A DNA stretch of 64,000 bases from the NCBI GenBank assembly GCA_900708905.1, contig CAADRB010000066.1:589493-653492 (forward strand). Reading direction: 5' to 3'. Position numbers and translations under genes: made by a program. Origin of the DNA: Hymenolepis diminuta (taxonomy: Eukaryota; Platyhelminthes; Cestoda; Cyclophyllidea; Hymenolepididae). Under the pieces are notes generated by a model that did no database searches, had not been told where the DNA came from, and saw only the letters and a program-made list of their open reading frames with translations. Within the stretch, counting starts at the first letter, position 1. Each line of letters starts with the position of its first letter. Shown in pieces: positions 25,414-38,700 of the stretch.

Positions 25414-25725
25414 CTATAGCCAGCAGATGTCTATCAACACATGGCGATTGGAAATGATTGACTAACGATAAGATCTCCACTATATTGTCCACAAGTGGTC
25501 CTGCTGTGTGTTTGCATGTTAATCATCACGCCAAGACACCGACAACGAGACATGACTGACGTCTAACGAAGAAATGTTTTGCAAATGAACCTAATTTAGT
25601 TATTAATAAACTGGGGTGGCTCGCCTGCCACCTTGAAACTGATCATGGCAACATGAGTGACTGGACTAATTCCATCTATTCGATCGATGTGGCCCCCATA
25701 GACCCTCAACCTTATTACACAATTA
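25414..25725 (+). repeat. Interspersed repeat A, copy 2, 3' part
   Basis: Contains 'ctatagccagcagatgtct', 'gacatgactgacgtctaacg', 'attaataaactgg', 'gcctgccacct' and 'cgatcgatgtggccccc', matching 12780-12970 and 49400-49700. About 600 bp of unrelated sequence separates it from the 5' part. Together with 25975-26186 it forms an imperfect inverted repeat. Confidence 0.75.
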
Positions 25726-25974
25726 TCAAGATGTTTTAGTGAAGTAGGGCACGCCACTGATAACGGTGTTGATAGATAATAAGAACATGCTGGGGATTTG
25801 CAATTCGAACCTAAAAAGGAATGGTAAATAATGATTGTGAAGCAGTGTCAACTTATTTGATTAACTAAACAGAAGGTGTATTAAATTTCCTTAATTTTTA
25901 AAAAATTTGTCACCAAAAGGTTACATAACTTTAAGAACAGTTCCTGTTGTATTTCGATTAATTATTTGTAATAA

Positions 25975-26186
25975 AGTAAGGCAAGCCACCCCCAATTCAT
26001 TAATAAGTAAATTCGTTAGACGTCAGTCATGTCTCGTTGTCGGTGTCTTGGCGTGTTGATAGACACGTGTTTAGGTATCTATGAGCAAACACACAGTGGG
26101 ACCACCTGTGGATACCGTAGTGGAGATCTTATCGAAAATCAATCATTTCTAATCGTCATGTGCTGACAGACATCTGCTGGCTATAG
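25975..26186 (-). repeat. Repeat A 3' part, inverted copy
   Basis: The reverse complement matches 25414-25630 over about 210 bp ('ctatagccagcagatgtct', 'gataagatctccacta', 'gacatgactgacgtctaacg'). The two arms are about 345 bp apart, upstream of the plus-strand symplekin gene. Confidence 0.8.
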
Positions 26187-26799
26187 CACTTTATATAATG
26201 AAAATTTTGATCATTTGATCCGATTTATTTTGCCAAATAACTCATTCAAATTACATAAATCATGGTCGATCTAAGCAGATAATTAAACTTTTCCTATTCC
26301 ATCAGAATGAAAATAAATCAATACCTCTCGTTTTTAATGGGAGAAACTTTTATAATATTTGTTCTGAATCCACCTCGTGATTTATTTCCCTACAAATAGG
26401 TGAATTCGGCACTGAAAATTTTGATGCACTGAACATTTATCAAGGAATTTCAACAGCTAATAAATAGCTACAATAAATCTTACATTAAACTGATAATTGG
26501 GATTAAATGTGAAAATTTAAAACTTCCTAAAAAATGATTTGCATTAATGCTCTCACTTTTATGCCTGTTTTAATCAAACCAAATTCAACATAGTAAAAAT
26601 TTATTACGATGAGATCTAGAAATATGGCAAATGAATAAATTGTATGCTAGATATATGATGGAAATGTTCAGAAAGTCAATATTAGCATTAGTTTTACTAA
26701 TTCTTACCGAAATTCATTACTAAAAATAAACAAGCTACGAACATCGCCGCATTAGCCCAAACACAAATTTAAGGAATACTAACCTGTTGGTTTCACATT
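26187..26799. other. 5' flank of the plus-strand symplekin gene
   Basis: AT-rich, no exon or repeat copy recognised. It should hold the proximal promoter and 5' UTR of the plus-strand symplekin gene, whose ATG is at 26800. No clear TATA element or initiator could be chosen with confidence. Confidence 0.4.
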
Positions 26800-29700
26800 A
26801 TGCCAGGCCAGGTACGCGTTAATCAATTTGACAGAGTTGTCGGAATTCTCCGGCAAGCGGCTCTAAGCAATGATATGAGAGAAAAGTTAGATTTTCTTCA
26901 CCAAGTCAGAGAGCTTATCCTCAAATTTGATCGTTCACTTCTCGACAGCTTTTTTGAAGAGGTTGTTGCCTTTCAGCACTGTCCACATTCTAACTTGAAA
27001 CTTTTCGTTGTCAAGTTTATTGAAGATGCATGGTAACTTAATCATTATATTTCCCTTTATGACATTTTTCTATGGTTTTAATGTCATTTTTTGCATTTTT
27101 AGTGTTGAAGATCCGCGTATAATCAAAAAGTCAGTGATATGTCTATCAAACCTCTACAGTTTATGTCTTCACTCAGAACCACCAATAAGCGTTGTAATTC
27201 AGGCAATCATAGACGCAATGAAAACTATCTATAGTCTTTCTCTCACCCGAGCTATCAAGTTAGGAGTTATCGAGTCAGGCGCAGTAAGCGGCGGTGGTAT
27301 AGAGGCAGATTCATTAGCAGACATCTCCCTGGAGACATTTCGTTCAGTTGTCACCTTTAAGGATGAAATATTTCGTCTTCTTGTTCCCTCAGCTGTTCAA
27401 TTCTTGCCTGGCTCAACTCCCGCTCAACACAATTCAACACTCCTTACCCGTCTTTGCGCAGGTCTAAGTGACAGTGTACGTGTTAGTATTATCAATTTTA
27501 TTGAGGCAGTTATACTGCATCAGTCGCGTAGACCAAATAATTCTAGTGACTCATCAGAGATCACCCTGGATCAAATACCCGATTTGACTAATAACCTATT
27601 GCGGACTATTGTCGACGCAAGTACGGCTCAGTCTTCGTTAACACCTCTCCCCGGGATTTGCATTGTTCGTCCAAGACGCTTGGCAGATGAATCTGATCGA
27701 CTTTTATCGGGTTTGATGAAACTGCCCCTGAAACAGAGTGATGATGTTGGATTTAATTCCATTGTAACAGGCCCTGTGTTTGAGGCGCTTATTGATACGA
27801 TCGTCAGCATTGCCCGTCAGCGACCCCAATTCTTCAGTTTGGCTGTTCAATCATTTGAATGCATTCATGGTAGTGTTTTGGTGTTTTGATTAATTCCCCA
27901 TCTGTTCAGTAAATCTTCCTCCTCATTTCAGCCAGGCTGAAGTGAATTCGGCACGATGGAAGCTGAAGTCGGCTCTGCTGTGCCTTCTGCAAAATTCGAG
28001 TGAAGCTGGCCAGGAATGGCAAAGTCGAATTGTTATTCTACTTACAGATCTTGGTGCTACTCAACAAGAGGTAAGAATTTTCCTTTTGCGTTCATTAATA
28101 AGTAGAAATTATAATTTTGTCTCTTTAATTCTCGTTATTACCGTCCATGACAATGCAAGATTACTTACCAATTTAATCGTGGAAAAGTGTCCGAAAAATT
28201 AACGAAAAAAAAGCGAGTTCCTAATGTCAAGAATCTTTATTTAAGTCCTAGAGGCCGCGAGTTGTCTAATTTCTCATAATGAGTATAATTCACTGTGTAA
28301 TGTCCTACTGTTCATATTTAATGAATTAACTCCCACCTGCTAGATTTTATCGTCGTATTATATTTTTTTCTTGAATCCATAATGTTAGTTTAAAATTCCA
28401 ATTTTCTCTACCATTTGTGTTTATTTAAGAAAACAGGTAGCTAATCGAAAGGTTTTTAAAGATTAAGCCTATGATGTTACCGTTTCTTTATGAAAACATT
28501 ATTGGTATTAATATTGATCCTATATTTGTCCGAGCTTAACTAGCCTAGGGTGGTTCTTAGAGGTTATACTTTCGCATTTTCTTCTACCGGCCCATTTGTA
28601 TTAAGCAAAATTGTTAATTTTACAGAACACTAATCATCGAGGGATATATTGTTGCGACCTGAATTAATCATTGTTTATTTAAAGACAAAAACTATTCATT
28701 AGGACCAGTTCCACAATACTTTTGTGTTTGTTGACACTGCAGCATACCCTAATATTGGTCCTCTGGTCCCGATTTTATTTTGGCACCGGCACTTCGTTAC
28801 CTGGACCTTTTCCATTTTCTGGTGATCCGAGCCAGATAGAAGCTCACTTTTCTGTCTTCTACGTCCCTTTCGGTGATATTTTGCTATATAACCTTCAAAA
28901 TATCTCATGCTTGCTGAAGGGATTGTTCAAGGCACTTGATTTGGGTAGAGAAAATAATATCCTGATGCCATTATCTGATGTTGACCGGGATTAATCAGTG
29001 TGGTCGGATTATGTCACTTTATATGCACTGATGAATTCTACATTTTGATCACTGCGCTATCGACCCAGGTGTACCTTTAAAAATTTTGAGTATATAGTTG
29101 ATTCGCTACAGTTTATCTTGACGTTTTATTCTAGAGATCCCAAACACTTTTTGCCAATAGTTTTACTACCTATCGATATGTTGAATTCCATACTACTGTA
29201 AACGAGTAAGTAGGCTAGATTAACTCGCCTCAAATGCCTCTTCTTATTTTTAATATAGATTTCCAGTGTTATGCCAGTTCTATCCGCTCATGGTGCAAGA
29301 TCCTCTCAAAAGCGTAGAAATTCGGCTGTGCTAGACGAAGAGGAAGAGGAGGATGGTATCGTGACGATGCAAGGGAATAAAAGATCTCGCATTAGACCCA
29401 CTTCGATCACATCTGCTTCGGGCGCTAGAGATGGTTCGGGTTCTTCTGGAACTTCGGCTGCTTCTATTGAGGAGATTGCTGCCTGTCTTGTTCCCAAACT
29501 CAATGGTCCCAACGTGGCTGATTTGGTTCTTTTGAGGTAATTTATTTACTTGTTATTCTATTTATATGTATAATGTTTAAACTATTAATTCTATTGGAGA
29601 AATAGTTTGCTATATTTTGGGATTTATTGTAAGATATTAACATGTTAATATAATTTAAAGGACTCACAACTACGATAAAGGCCGTGTTAATTTAGCCGTT

Positions 29701-32700
29701 TATTCTACCACATGTCTGAGACAGACTTACAATTCTCTCCTGAATATTGCGTGGTGTTTCTTTTTACTCTTCTCACTTCTTGATCTTGGTCAAATATTTT
29801 GCTTGGAAATTCTGCTGTCAAGTTTCAGTGATAAAGGGGGAAATTTTTAAAGGCTCCCTAAATCAATAATTAAGTCGTCGACTATGGGTAAGAACCAAGA
29901 ATGTATCGTTAGGTGTTGAGACATGAAAAACGATATGAAGTCTTTCCTAGTAAACTAGCTTTCTCAGTCCTAGGCTGAGATTTATAAAGGTCAAGTGTAG
30001 TGGTCGTAATTTTGATTATTCATAGGGAACTGAAAATTAATGCTTTAAATTTATTTTATAAAATCATGTTTTGTGTTGGCTCTAATAATGTATCGTTCAA
30101 TCTTTGAGATGTTAAGAATAAACATAATTTTCAAGAGATTATGTGGAAAAGGTTTACCCATTTAATTTCGATGGGATCCCCAAAATTACTGCATCCTCAA
30201 AGGTCAGTATGAACGATAGTGTAGGCGCGAAAGTGTGGGGGACAATAAAGGAACTAACTGGACGGTGGGAATTTGACCAGTTTTACAGTTTTATAAATTA
30301 ACTGAATGATTGAAAATATAGATTAGAGTCTACTTTTCGGTTGACGATGCTTATCAGTTAGTTTCAGTTGTCCTTGAGTTGCTTTTGCACTTCTCCTGTT
30401 TTCACTAGTGAAAATGAGTTAGCAGTAGATAGGGTGAAAGAAATGGGTCATCAGATTCGTCAAATTGCACTAATATGACATCTCGTTGAATTTTGAATTA
30501 AGTAAAGAAAAGGCATTCACATTTCGTTACTGTTCTATCTTTTGTATTTTAGCATGGTTAATCTGCCAACCAGTATGCCGCCCGTATTCAATTCCACGTA
30601 TACTCCAATCGCAGCGGCTGGGACTAACACACAAATCAGTCATTTGGCTCGTCTTCTGGCTGCTCAACTGTCTGTTTGGGTGAATGATGAGGATCCATCA
30701 ATTGCTGCGGCCAACCGAGATCTTCTCGGACAGCTTCTTGAAAGCGGCTCTGTTGCCGAAAAGAACATCGATACTGGGGTTGAGGTCAAGCCTAAAAAGG
30801 CCCACAGGGTGAGTAAAATTGTGTTCATTTATTATTGTTAGTGATTGGTGAGGCTAGTGAAATTCTAAGACGTCATCATGGATAATTAGAGTGTATCATT
30901 TTTGGATATTAGCTGGTGCTAGAATACGTCTCCGTTGAGAGGTACACTTTTTTCCCTTATTGATTAATATTTGAGCAAGAGATTGCTACGTCATCGGCAC
31001 ATAGTGAATAATGTACTTCTCAAGATAATTTAGAGAAGTTTTCTAATAATCATTTTGAAGAGAGGAGTAGCAGTATGGCACTTTTCGGTTGAGAAACTGG
31101 AATTATACAACCCCTTTTATGTACCAGTCAGTGCTGTTGGTCATTCCACTCACTAGGTGTGCATCGACAGGCGTCGAACTCGTGGTCCGAACGTTAACCG
31201 CTGTCATCAGTAAAGGGAAATAGGATATGTCGTATCCAGGTTCTCTGCGTCTGATCACATGGTAAACTCCATAAACTATCTAAGCAGTTGTAATTGAAAC
31301 AATATGCTAAGATGCGAATCAGTAAAGATGCATTCTCTCTGAGATCTTCTGGATCTTTTGCACGTAGTTCCCCATACGTGCTAATTCCTAGTATTTGTGA
31401 CTTCTTTTCTTAGGAGGTTTTAGTTTTGTAATCGTATTTACATTATTTTTATTATTTGAAAGCTCGAAAGATGTTTTTGTTCTTGGGAACTATGTAGATG
31501 TTTCATGACCCCTTAAAACACCATGTGATTCTTTGAGCACTTCATGGTTCTACAAAGTATTTATCTCCTTGTCCAGAAGATCACTTTATTAATCATAAAT
31601 ATTTGATTTATATGCATTTTACTTTCTTATCAACAGTTGAAACGTCAAGAAAAGACTGATGAAGATGATGAGGACGCTTTCATGAGAGACCATGTTGCTA
31701 GAGTTCAGACCTCCAAAACCATGAATATCAGCGTGGTTCAAGGTGCTTTTGCTCAGCCGGGAATAATTACCAACAAACCTTCCTTACCTCAGACAGCTGG
31801 TCTACTTCCTACCGGTAAAATCTCGATACCGGTTTACTATTATTTTTTACAAATTTTATTATCATATATTTATTGATGTATTAGTATGAACAATTTCTAT
31901 TTATGGGGTTAGTACGCATTAAGTTAGTCAGGCAAATAGATGCATACCTTAAAGGTCTTTAAGTTGCTGGATGGGGGTGAGGACCTAGGTCCATGAAGTT
32001 AGGGAATCTCTCTTGTTTATTTTTTTTATCCTCGGGTTGAAGAATAAGTGTACTTTCCTTGTCATTTTGGGTATTTTTTATGTAATTTATTTTTGTCTTC
32101 CGAGTTTATTATTTATTTTCCTGAAGTGCCACGATTTCTTGAACTGTTCAGATTTTTTTTATCATGTTAACCCAAGATATTTTATTAAATAAACAAAGGC
32201 CTTATTAAGTAACACAAGTTACCATCTTTTTTGGTGATCAAACCACCGCCGACTGATAATTGTTCATATCCCAAATAACTGTCAAGTTGTCAGGAGCGGT
32301 GTGCGATTTAGAGACAATCTGAAAGGATTTATTATCCCGACGCAAAACAGCAACTGTGCATCCTTGTTTTGCTGGAGGTGTCAATTTTGCGACATGGGAT
32401 AGTTGGGTGTTTAACCATGCCAGGTTTTACGACTAGTACTTAATACTGGGAGCAACCTAGAACCAGTAGAAGGCTTTAATCTTATGCCGCGACAGCAGTT
32501 TAACATCGACAACATTCTGATGTTGTCCGTTTTGAAGACTTTAAGTATGTAGTAATGGAATCTTAGGATTTTTGTACAACTTTTTTGAACAGCAACTTCT
32601 TTTAATCCTCGAACATATTGTTTTTTACTTTCTGAAATCACTCGTATACAATTAGAGGGGTTACATATAATTGATCTTATATGAGGAATAAGGAGGTATT

Positions 32701-35700
32701 GTACATTAAACTAACTGAATGAATGTCTGGCTAGATTTAAATTATGTTTGCTATTCAGTTGTTTGGTTCAGTATTTTCTTAGCATTCAGGGATGTTGATT
32801 ATTCGGTCTGTTTGTTCGAAGATGTTCACTGCACTGATTTATTGATGACCTAATCACATATCCTTTATCCCAGTCTTGTTCATGTATGGTAGTTTCGATT
32901 GCATGCTATCAAGTCAATATGATCACCCATTCACCTCATTGACACTGTGATTTCATTTCATAGCCCATGTAAAGAATTGCATGGCATGTATGAATGCTTG
33001 GCTGTGTGCACCCCGCCTTATTCGTGCCTCCTGACAGTACCGTTGTCTCATTCCTGTGTGCTGTCAAATTCAGTACATTCTTGATCTTTCTTTTCAGTGT
33101 TGGTATTGTGTTATTACTAATGTAACAGCGGAATAATTCAAAATGTTATATTTGACGTCACGATCAGTTATCTCTTAAAAACACGACATCGACCATTTCA
33201 TGGATGTAAGAGTTTAGGTAATGAGAGTAATTTCAACTTTATAGGTACAAATCTTGGTGCGGTTTATTGATTAAGCCTTTTGTAAGATTATCGAGATGTA
33301 TACCTTTCCACAGTCTTAGGAACTGATTACTTTTGTATCTTAATCAGGAAGCAGGTTGAAAATGGAGGACAAATTCGAGTCAGTGACATCTCTTGAAATT
33401 ATTTGTTGTGAGCTTATAAGGAAGGTGATTAAGAGGAAAATTGGAGAACTGCGGGCGATATTATATGCATCAGTGCGGTGTATTGACTGTGTATTTTTTA
33501 AAATAAATATGATTAATCTTTATTGATTTTTTTTACATAGCTGCTGTTACTAGACCATTTTCACTGGACAGAATGGTTGTCCGATTGCCAGCCGCTCAAA
33601 AACGTGAATTTCTCCTCCAAACTGTCCAACGCATCCTCAAATTCGAGCCGGGCAAGAGTAAACTCAGTGAGGAAGGTCATGTCATCAAACATGTCTTTGC
33701 CAATTCGCCTCTTCTTTCACATCAAGAGAAGATCTATGTGAACAATCTCTGCCATCTACTCATACACGGGCCCTTTACAAAAAATCTTTATAATAGTAAG
33801 TTTGTTGACCGTGTAACATTAAGAAGTACGTACAATTGACTTCATAGAGAACATACCTTCAATAGAACACGCCTCTGTATATGTCAGTTATAAATGCTTA
33901 GATGGATAATCGAGATATACCTGACGACAGGGAAAAGGTGGTCATACTCAAGCCGCCGTGAACAAAGCGAGTTTGTCAGATGATCAGACACTTAGAGCCT
34001 GGATACTATAGCTTTTATTTTCTAACGCCATTGACGCAGCAATTAGCGCTCTCTGAGCTTGAAATTTGTCATTATTATCTAAGGCAAACAAAAAAGTTTA
34101 AGTTTTATTATACTAATTGATATATGTCGGTGGCGTAGTGGTCAATGTGTATGGCTGCCAGGTGGGAGGGCACATCGGGGCACATCCAGTGATGTGGGTG
34201 ACTAATTATCTTGTTTAATTCTGCTCAATAGATGTGGCAGAATGTGACTTTTTCGTAAGAGTGGCTCTAGGATACTTTCCCTCTAAGTCAAGTGTTGTGA
34301 AAACTTCTCCTAATGGGGTTGTGTTGTTTATTAATTCGTAAATTAAAGAATCGAATAGGAACAATCGAACTTTATATAAATTTTGGATGTCCGCTTTTTG
34401 ATGACGTGTACAGTTTCCTTTATAATGTATCAAATTTGATTTGATTCCCGGGTTCCTTTATGAATTCGATATTCAAAACTTTTTGACCAGTCGATTTAAC
34501 TAAGTTTTTTTCGTCCTCCATGAATCAATTGCGTTCTCCTACGACCAAGAACAGGTAGATGAGAATAGCAAAGATGTTTTTAATATCGTAAAGCTTAATA
34601 TTATATTAATCTTTTTCCTTGATTTTTCTCTCGGATGCGTGCTCTTTTCTTGCCTCCTTGTAGTTTTCATCGAATATGTGATGGACAATCTAAAAGATAA
34701 TTTTGATCTTCTCGTGAGCCTTGTTGTTTACGAATACACACATTTCCGAGGCTTTTCATTTGAAGGGGTTGTTATGGAACTTCTCAAAAGCAGAGCGTTG
34801 GGATTTTCTGAAGGCGATGGTAATGGTACCGAAGGCGAAGGAGATCAACAAGATGAATCCAATGATGAAGCTAGAAGACTGCTTCTTGAATCTCAGCGTC
34901 AGTTGATGGCTCTGAGAGCTCGTGAAGGGAATGATGAATCTGATCAGATTGAATCACGGATGAACCCCTTACGTGATGAAAGCAAACAAGATGAGGTTGC
35001 AGATGATGCAGTGATGAAGTTTTCTCGAAGGTCAGCAGATGGCGAACGCTCCCTGGAGTTCTACGACAATATGGTTATTGATGTCCTCTATCGCTATTCA
35101 GATGCTTCCATTAAAGCACCCTACTTTGGTCGCTTTCTGTTCGAAGTACCATTTCTGACAACTCGTGTGATTAGTTTTTTGAGACAATATTGCACTTTGC
35201 CAGATAATGCAGAGTACGGTTTTGAGGTGGTTCGAAATTTGATTGAGTTGAAACAGACTCAGTGGAGGGAAGAGCTGCTTAATCTCCTCTTTGGATTCTC
35301 CGCTTATGAAGATCAAACCGTTCAAAAGGCGGCTATTAAAGCCGCCTGTCAACTTGCTCATTCAAGTTCGAAATGGGAGGAAATTGTTGAGGTTAGTTTC
35401 GACAATTCGTCTTGTTATATCCAAATGAGTAATTTAGTCAAATTTATTCCTTTTACGATTTCTTAGTATCGTGCTATCGAGCGCATAAAGCGTATTCTCG
35501 AGCCTGAACCGAGGAGTGAGATGTTTGCTGACTTATTTGTTAAACCTCCCGAGCTGACTGACAAATGGACTACTGAGACGTTCAAGTTGTGCGCACAACT
35601 CTTTCTGGGTCTTCTTCCACGAAATCCCGGAAAGCTCCTGTTTGCTTTAATGGAAATTTACATGGCGGCTAATGATGCTGTCAGGCTGCTTATCATACAG

Positions 35701-38700
35701 AATATTGACAAAGCGGTAAGTATGGATTATTAATGTGTAGGATAATTCAAGTTGATAATTATTGGCATCCTGACCATACCTATTTGTTTAAATAAAAAAT
35801 GAACTCTCGCTGCATTTTATTTTGACGTTGATAAAACGTAACACTTCCAGCGGACAGCAGTTACAGGTTCTATGTCCGTTGTTGCACATGTAGTGGATAG
35901 TATAACCAATTGTACTGAGCAAAACTGGCCTGTAGGAGAAGAGAGGAGTCCAGAATAGTAAATCCGTTAATCAGAAAGATTCCAGGACGCTATAGCAGGG
36001 TGGAAATTAGGTTAGAAGATGCTGGAGTAAGATGAGGAAAACTAACTGATCTAGTTCCCTTTCCAGATACACGAACTTAGTTACCTCAAGCCAGGAATGA
36101 GGTGGAGTCGGTAATAGTATTTTCTATTAGGCAAAACAACAAGACAGTAACTTTGTTGCCAGTAAGCAGAAAAGTGATTCATTGGAGAGCAAAGCTCGCA
36201 GGTAGAGCCAAATTATGCATGAAATCAATAAATCGCTTAAGGGCTGAGGAATTGAGTCATAATATATGGCTACGTAAAGAAATGAATAAAAAATGATGAG
36301 CGAATCACGATAATTGATAACCTAAATTAGAAACTAAAATCGTTAAAATGCTATCAATGCTGGACAAAAAACTACCAAGGCTGAGAAATTATTACCTATG
36401 GATGACATTTTGACCCTCCTTATATTTCATGAATTTCGGGACATCCGTTCATTGTGTTTGTTTGACAGTACTTTCTCGATAATGCGGGAACATTCATTAA
36501 TATCACTTCCTGTATATTGTAGGGCATTTATGTATGCGGACTAGTCGTTAATTTAAGCCTTAATAAAATCCGAGACAGTAAAGTACAAGGAGAGATTTTA
36601 AAATCTAATATATCCGGATGGGTGAGAATTCAGTATAACTTAGTGATATTCGTCATTTAAACCTATATCTAAAGCAGTGAATTTTCGATTAAATTAACTT
36701 TTGAAGAAGCTAGCATTGAGTTTGATGTAGACAATAAGGATTAGACTCTGATATGTAGTGTTTCAACCATCCATGTCTTTTATAAAATTTAAAACAAATA
36801 GAAATTGAGTACCGAAACTGTCTGTTGATCATTGCGTCAGAGAAATAGTGATCATGCCAGTAGTGGTGAAGCACTCTTTTCCTTTCCGTGAACATTCGCA
36901 CACTGTTGGAAGCTTCGCATTTCACCGTTTTCGTTCGAATTTCATTGAAGTTGTTTACCTTTTCAATATATTTTCTGTTATCGTCCTCTCCTTTGTAGAT
37001 GTGTAAAATCGGCTTGAAGTCGCCTCACCTCCTCCATCTCCTTGACAACTGTCCTGCAAATGCTGAACCCCTCATCACTCGAATGCTTCGAGTTCTCACT
37101 GATCCTCGAAAGGTTGCTCCACCAAACGCCCAAACCGACCCCATTATGCCTCCCAAAGAGGTAGTAGATCGAATGCGTTGGCTCTACAGGGAACGCGCCA
37201 ACGATGTGCGTTTCATCGTACCAGTGATTGTGGGTCTCTCCAAACAGGAGGTAATTGAACTTTTGCCGAGAATATTCCAGCTGAATGAGACGTATATCAA
37301 GGAGGTCATTTCTCGGCTTTTGCGTGGTGAGTGTCTTGAATTGTCTTGCATTTTTTAGTTGTTTCATTCACTTACCTTATGATTGTATAGAGGTTAAATA
37401 TCTTAGCCCATTATTAGAAGTGTTCAAAACACTTGACTTGATTAGCGGAAATGTATCCCAGAGCCGCTTCTATGAGAAACTCACATTCTACTACCCTTAT
37501 TTTGTGACCACAGGATTAACCATGGCCGTTTGTCATCCACACCACTGTGCATCGATGATCATCGATATTGCGGCCTTTACTTTCGCAAGCCTGTATGTTG
37601 ATCACTGCGCCACTGGCGCATCATGTGAAGATTTCGGGTGCATTTAATTGATGTACTCTCTGTCCTCCTCCCTATTATGTTTTGTTCTTTTGTTTTACAG
37701 CAAGCGTTGCAACACAGCCTCCCCCAGATCCACATAATCCGAATGAGGGAGCAGAAGCCTCCTCCTCTGCAAAAGGTCCGTTGACGCCGGAGGACCTCTT
37801 GGTCGCCATTCACTTACTCGAGTTCACCAAGAACCCAGATGCTAATCCTAATGATCCAGTACCAAGTAGGTTTGTTTTACTTTCAATATATCAAGACTCC
37901 GTGTTTTAGTAACGTAATGTAATGCTAGTGTCTTACGTAGGAAAAGAGAGAGTTGAACATATATCCGCTTTATTTCTCCAATGACTTTTGACATTGTCCT
38001 CAGCCAATCTTACCTAAACTGGTCAGTCCTAATGGTCCAGGAGAGAACATGTCTCGAATAAACCACACCCTAATATATTCTAATAAGTTAAAGATATGGA
38101 GAAGGGACGGATACAAACGTTAGAGTAGGGAAGTGACAGATCGAAAGTTTATCGTGTCCATAACCCGGGTATCCGGGTATAATATGAAAGAGAAACCAAA
38201 ATCAATTATCCAAATAGTTAAAGAGGCTATTTTTCCTGCATACATCGGTAGTAGTCGATAGCAAGCTGAGAAACTTGACTGATTACAATATAGCCTCTGA
38301 TAAAGGAGTATCAATTGATTGAGCAATATTATGGTTTTTAATTCATATTCAAAAAGCTATTTAACAGAAATCTTCGTAAATCGGAATACGGTCTTTGATA
38401 ATGTACAATGTCAAGAGCTTACTTTTATCAATGATTGGAAAACTATGGTTTAATCAGCTTCTTTTGGTTCAACGTGGGATCCATCAGGGCTCACTAAATG
38501 GTACCTACTCCTCAATCTGACTTTTCAGTTTATTCTTAAAATGGTATACTCTAAGTTATACCATCTCAAATTTAAGCACGTTAAATGAGAAAGAGAAGTG
38601 CTGTGTATTTCCTAAATCTTGAGGCTTTCCTAAGTTCCTGATCTAAAAGCCATAAATCTCTAGTAATATCGTATACTTTTTCATGTTAATTATTCCAACT

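Noticed and set aside
22761..26799. Shared bidirectional promoter for the two symplekin genes
   Set aside because: The start codons are 4 kb apart with several repeat insertions and a gap between them; separate promoters are more likely.
34125..34315. Functional tRNA gene suggested by an exact A box
   Set aside because: The B box and acceptor stem are not preserved, and related copies share a non-tRNA tail, so it is a SINE head.
36978..37367. 129-codon minus-strand frame
   Set aside because: It is the antisense of symplekin exon 10, whose sense frame matches the family.
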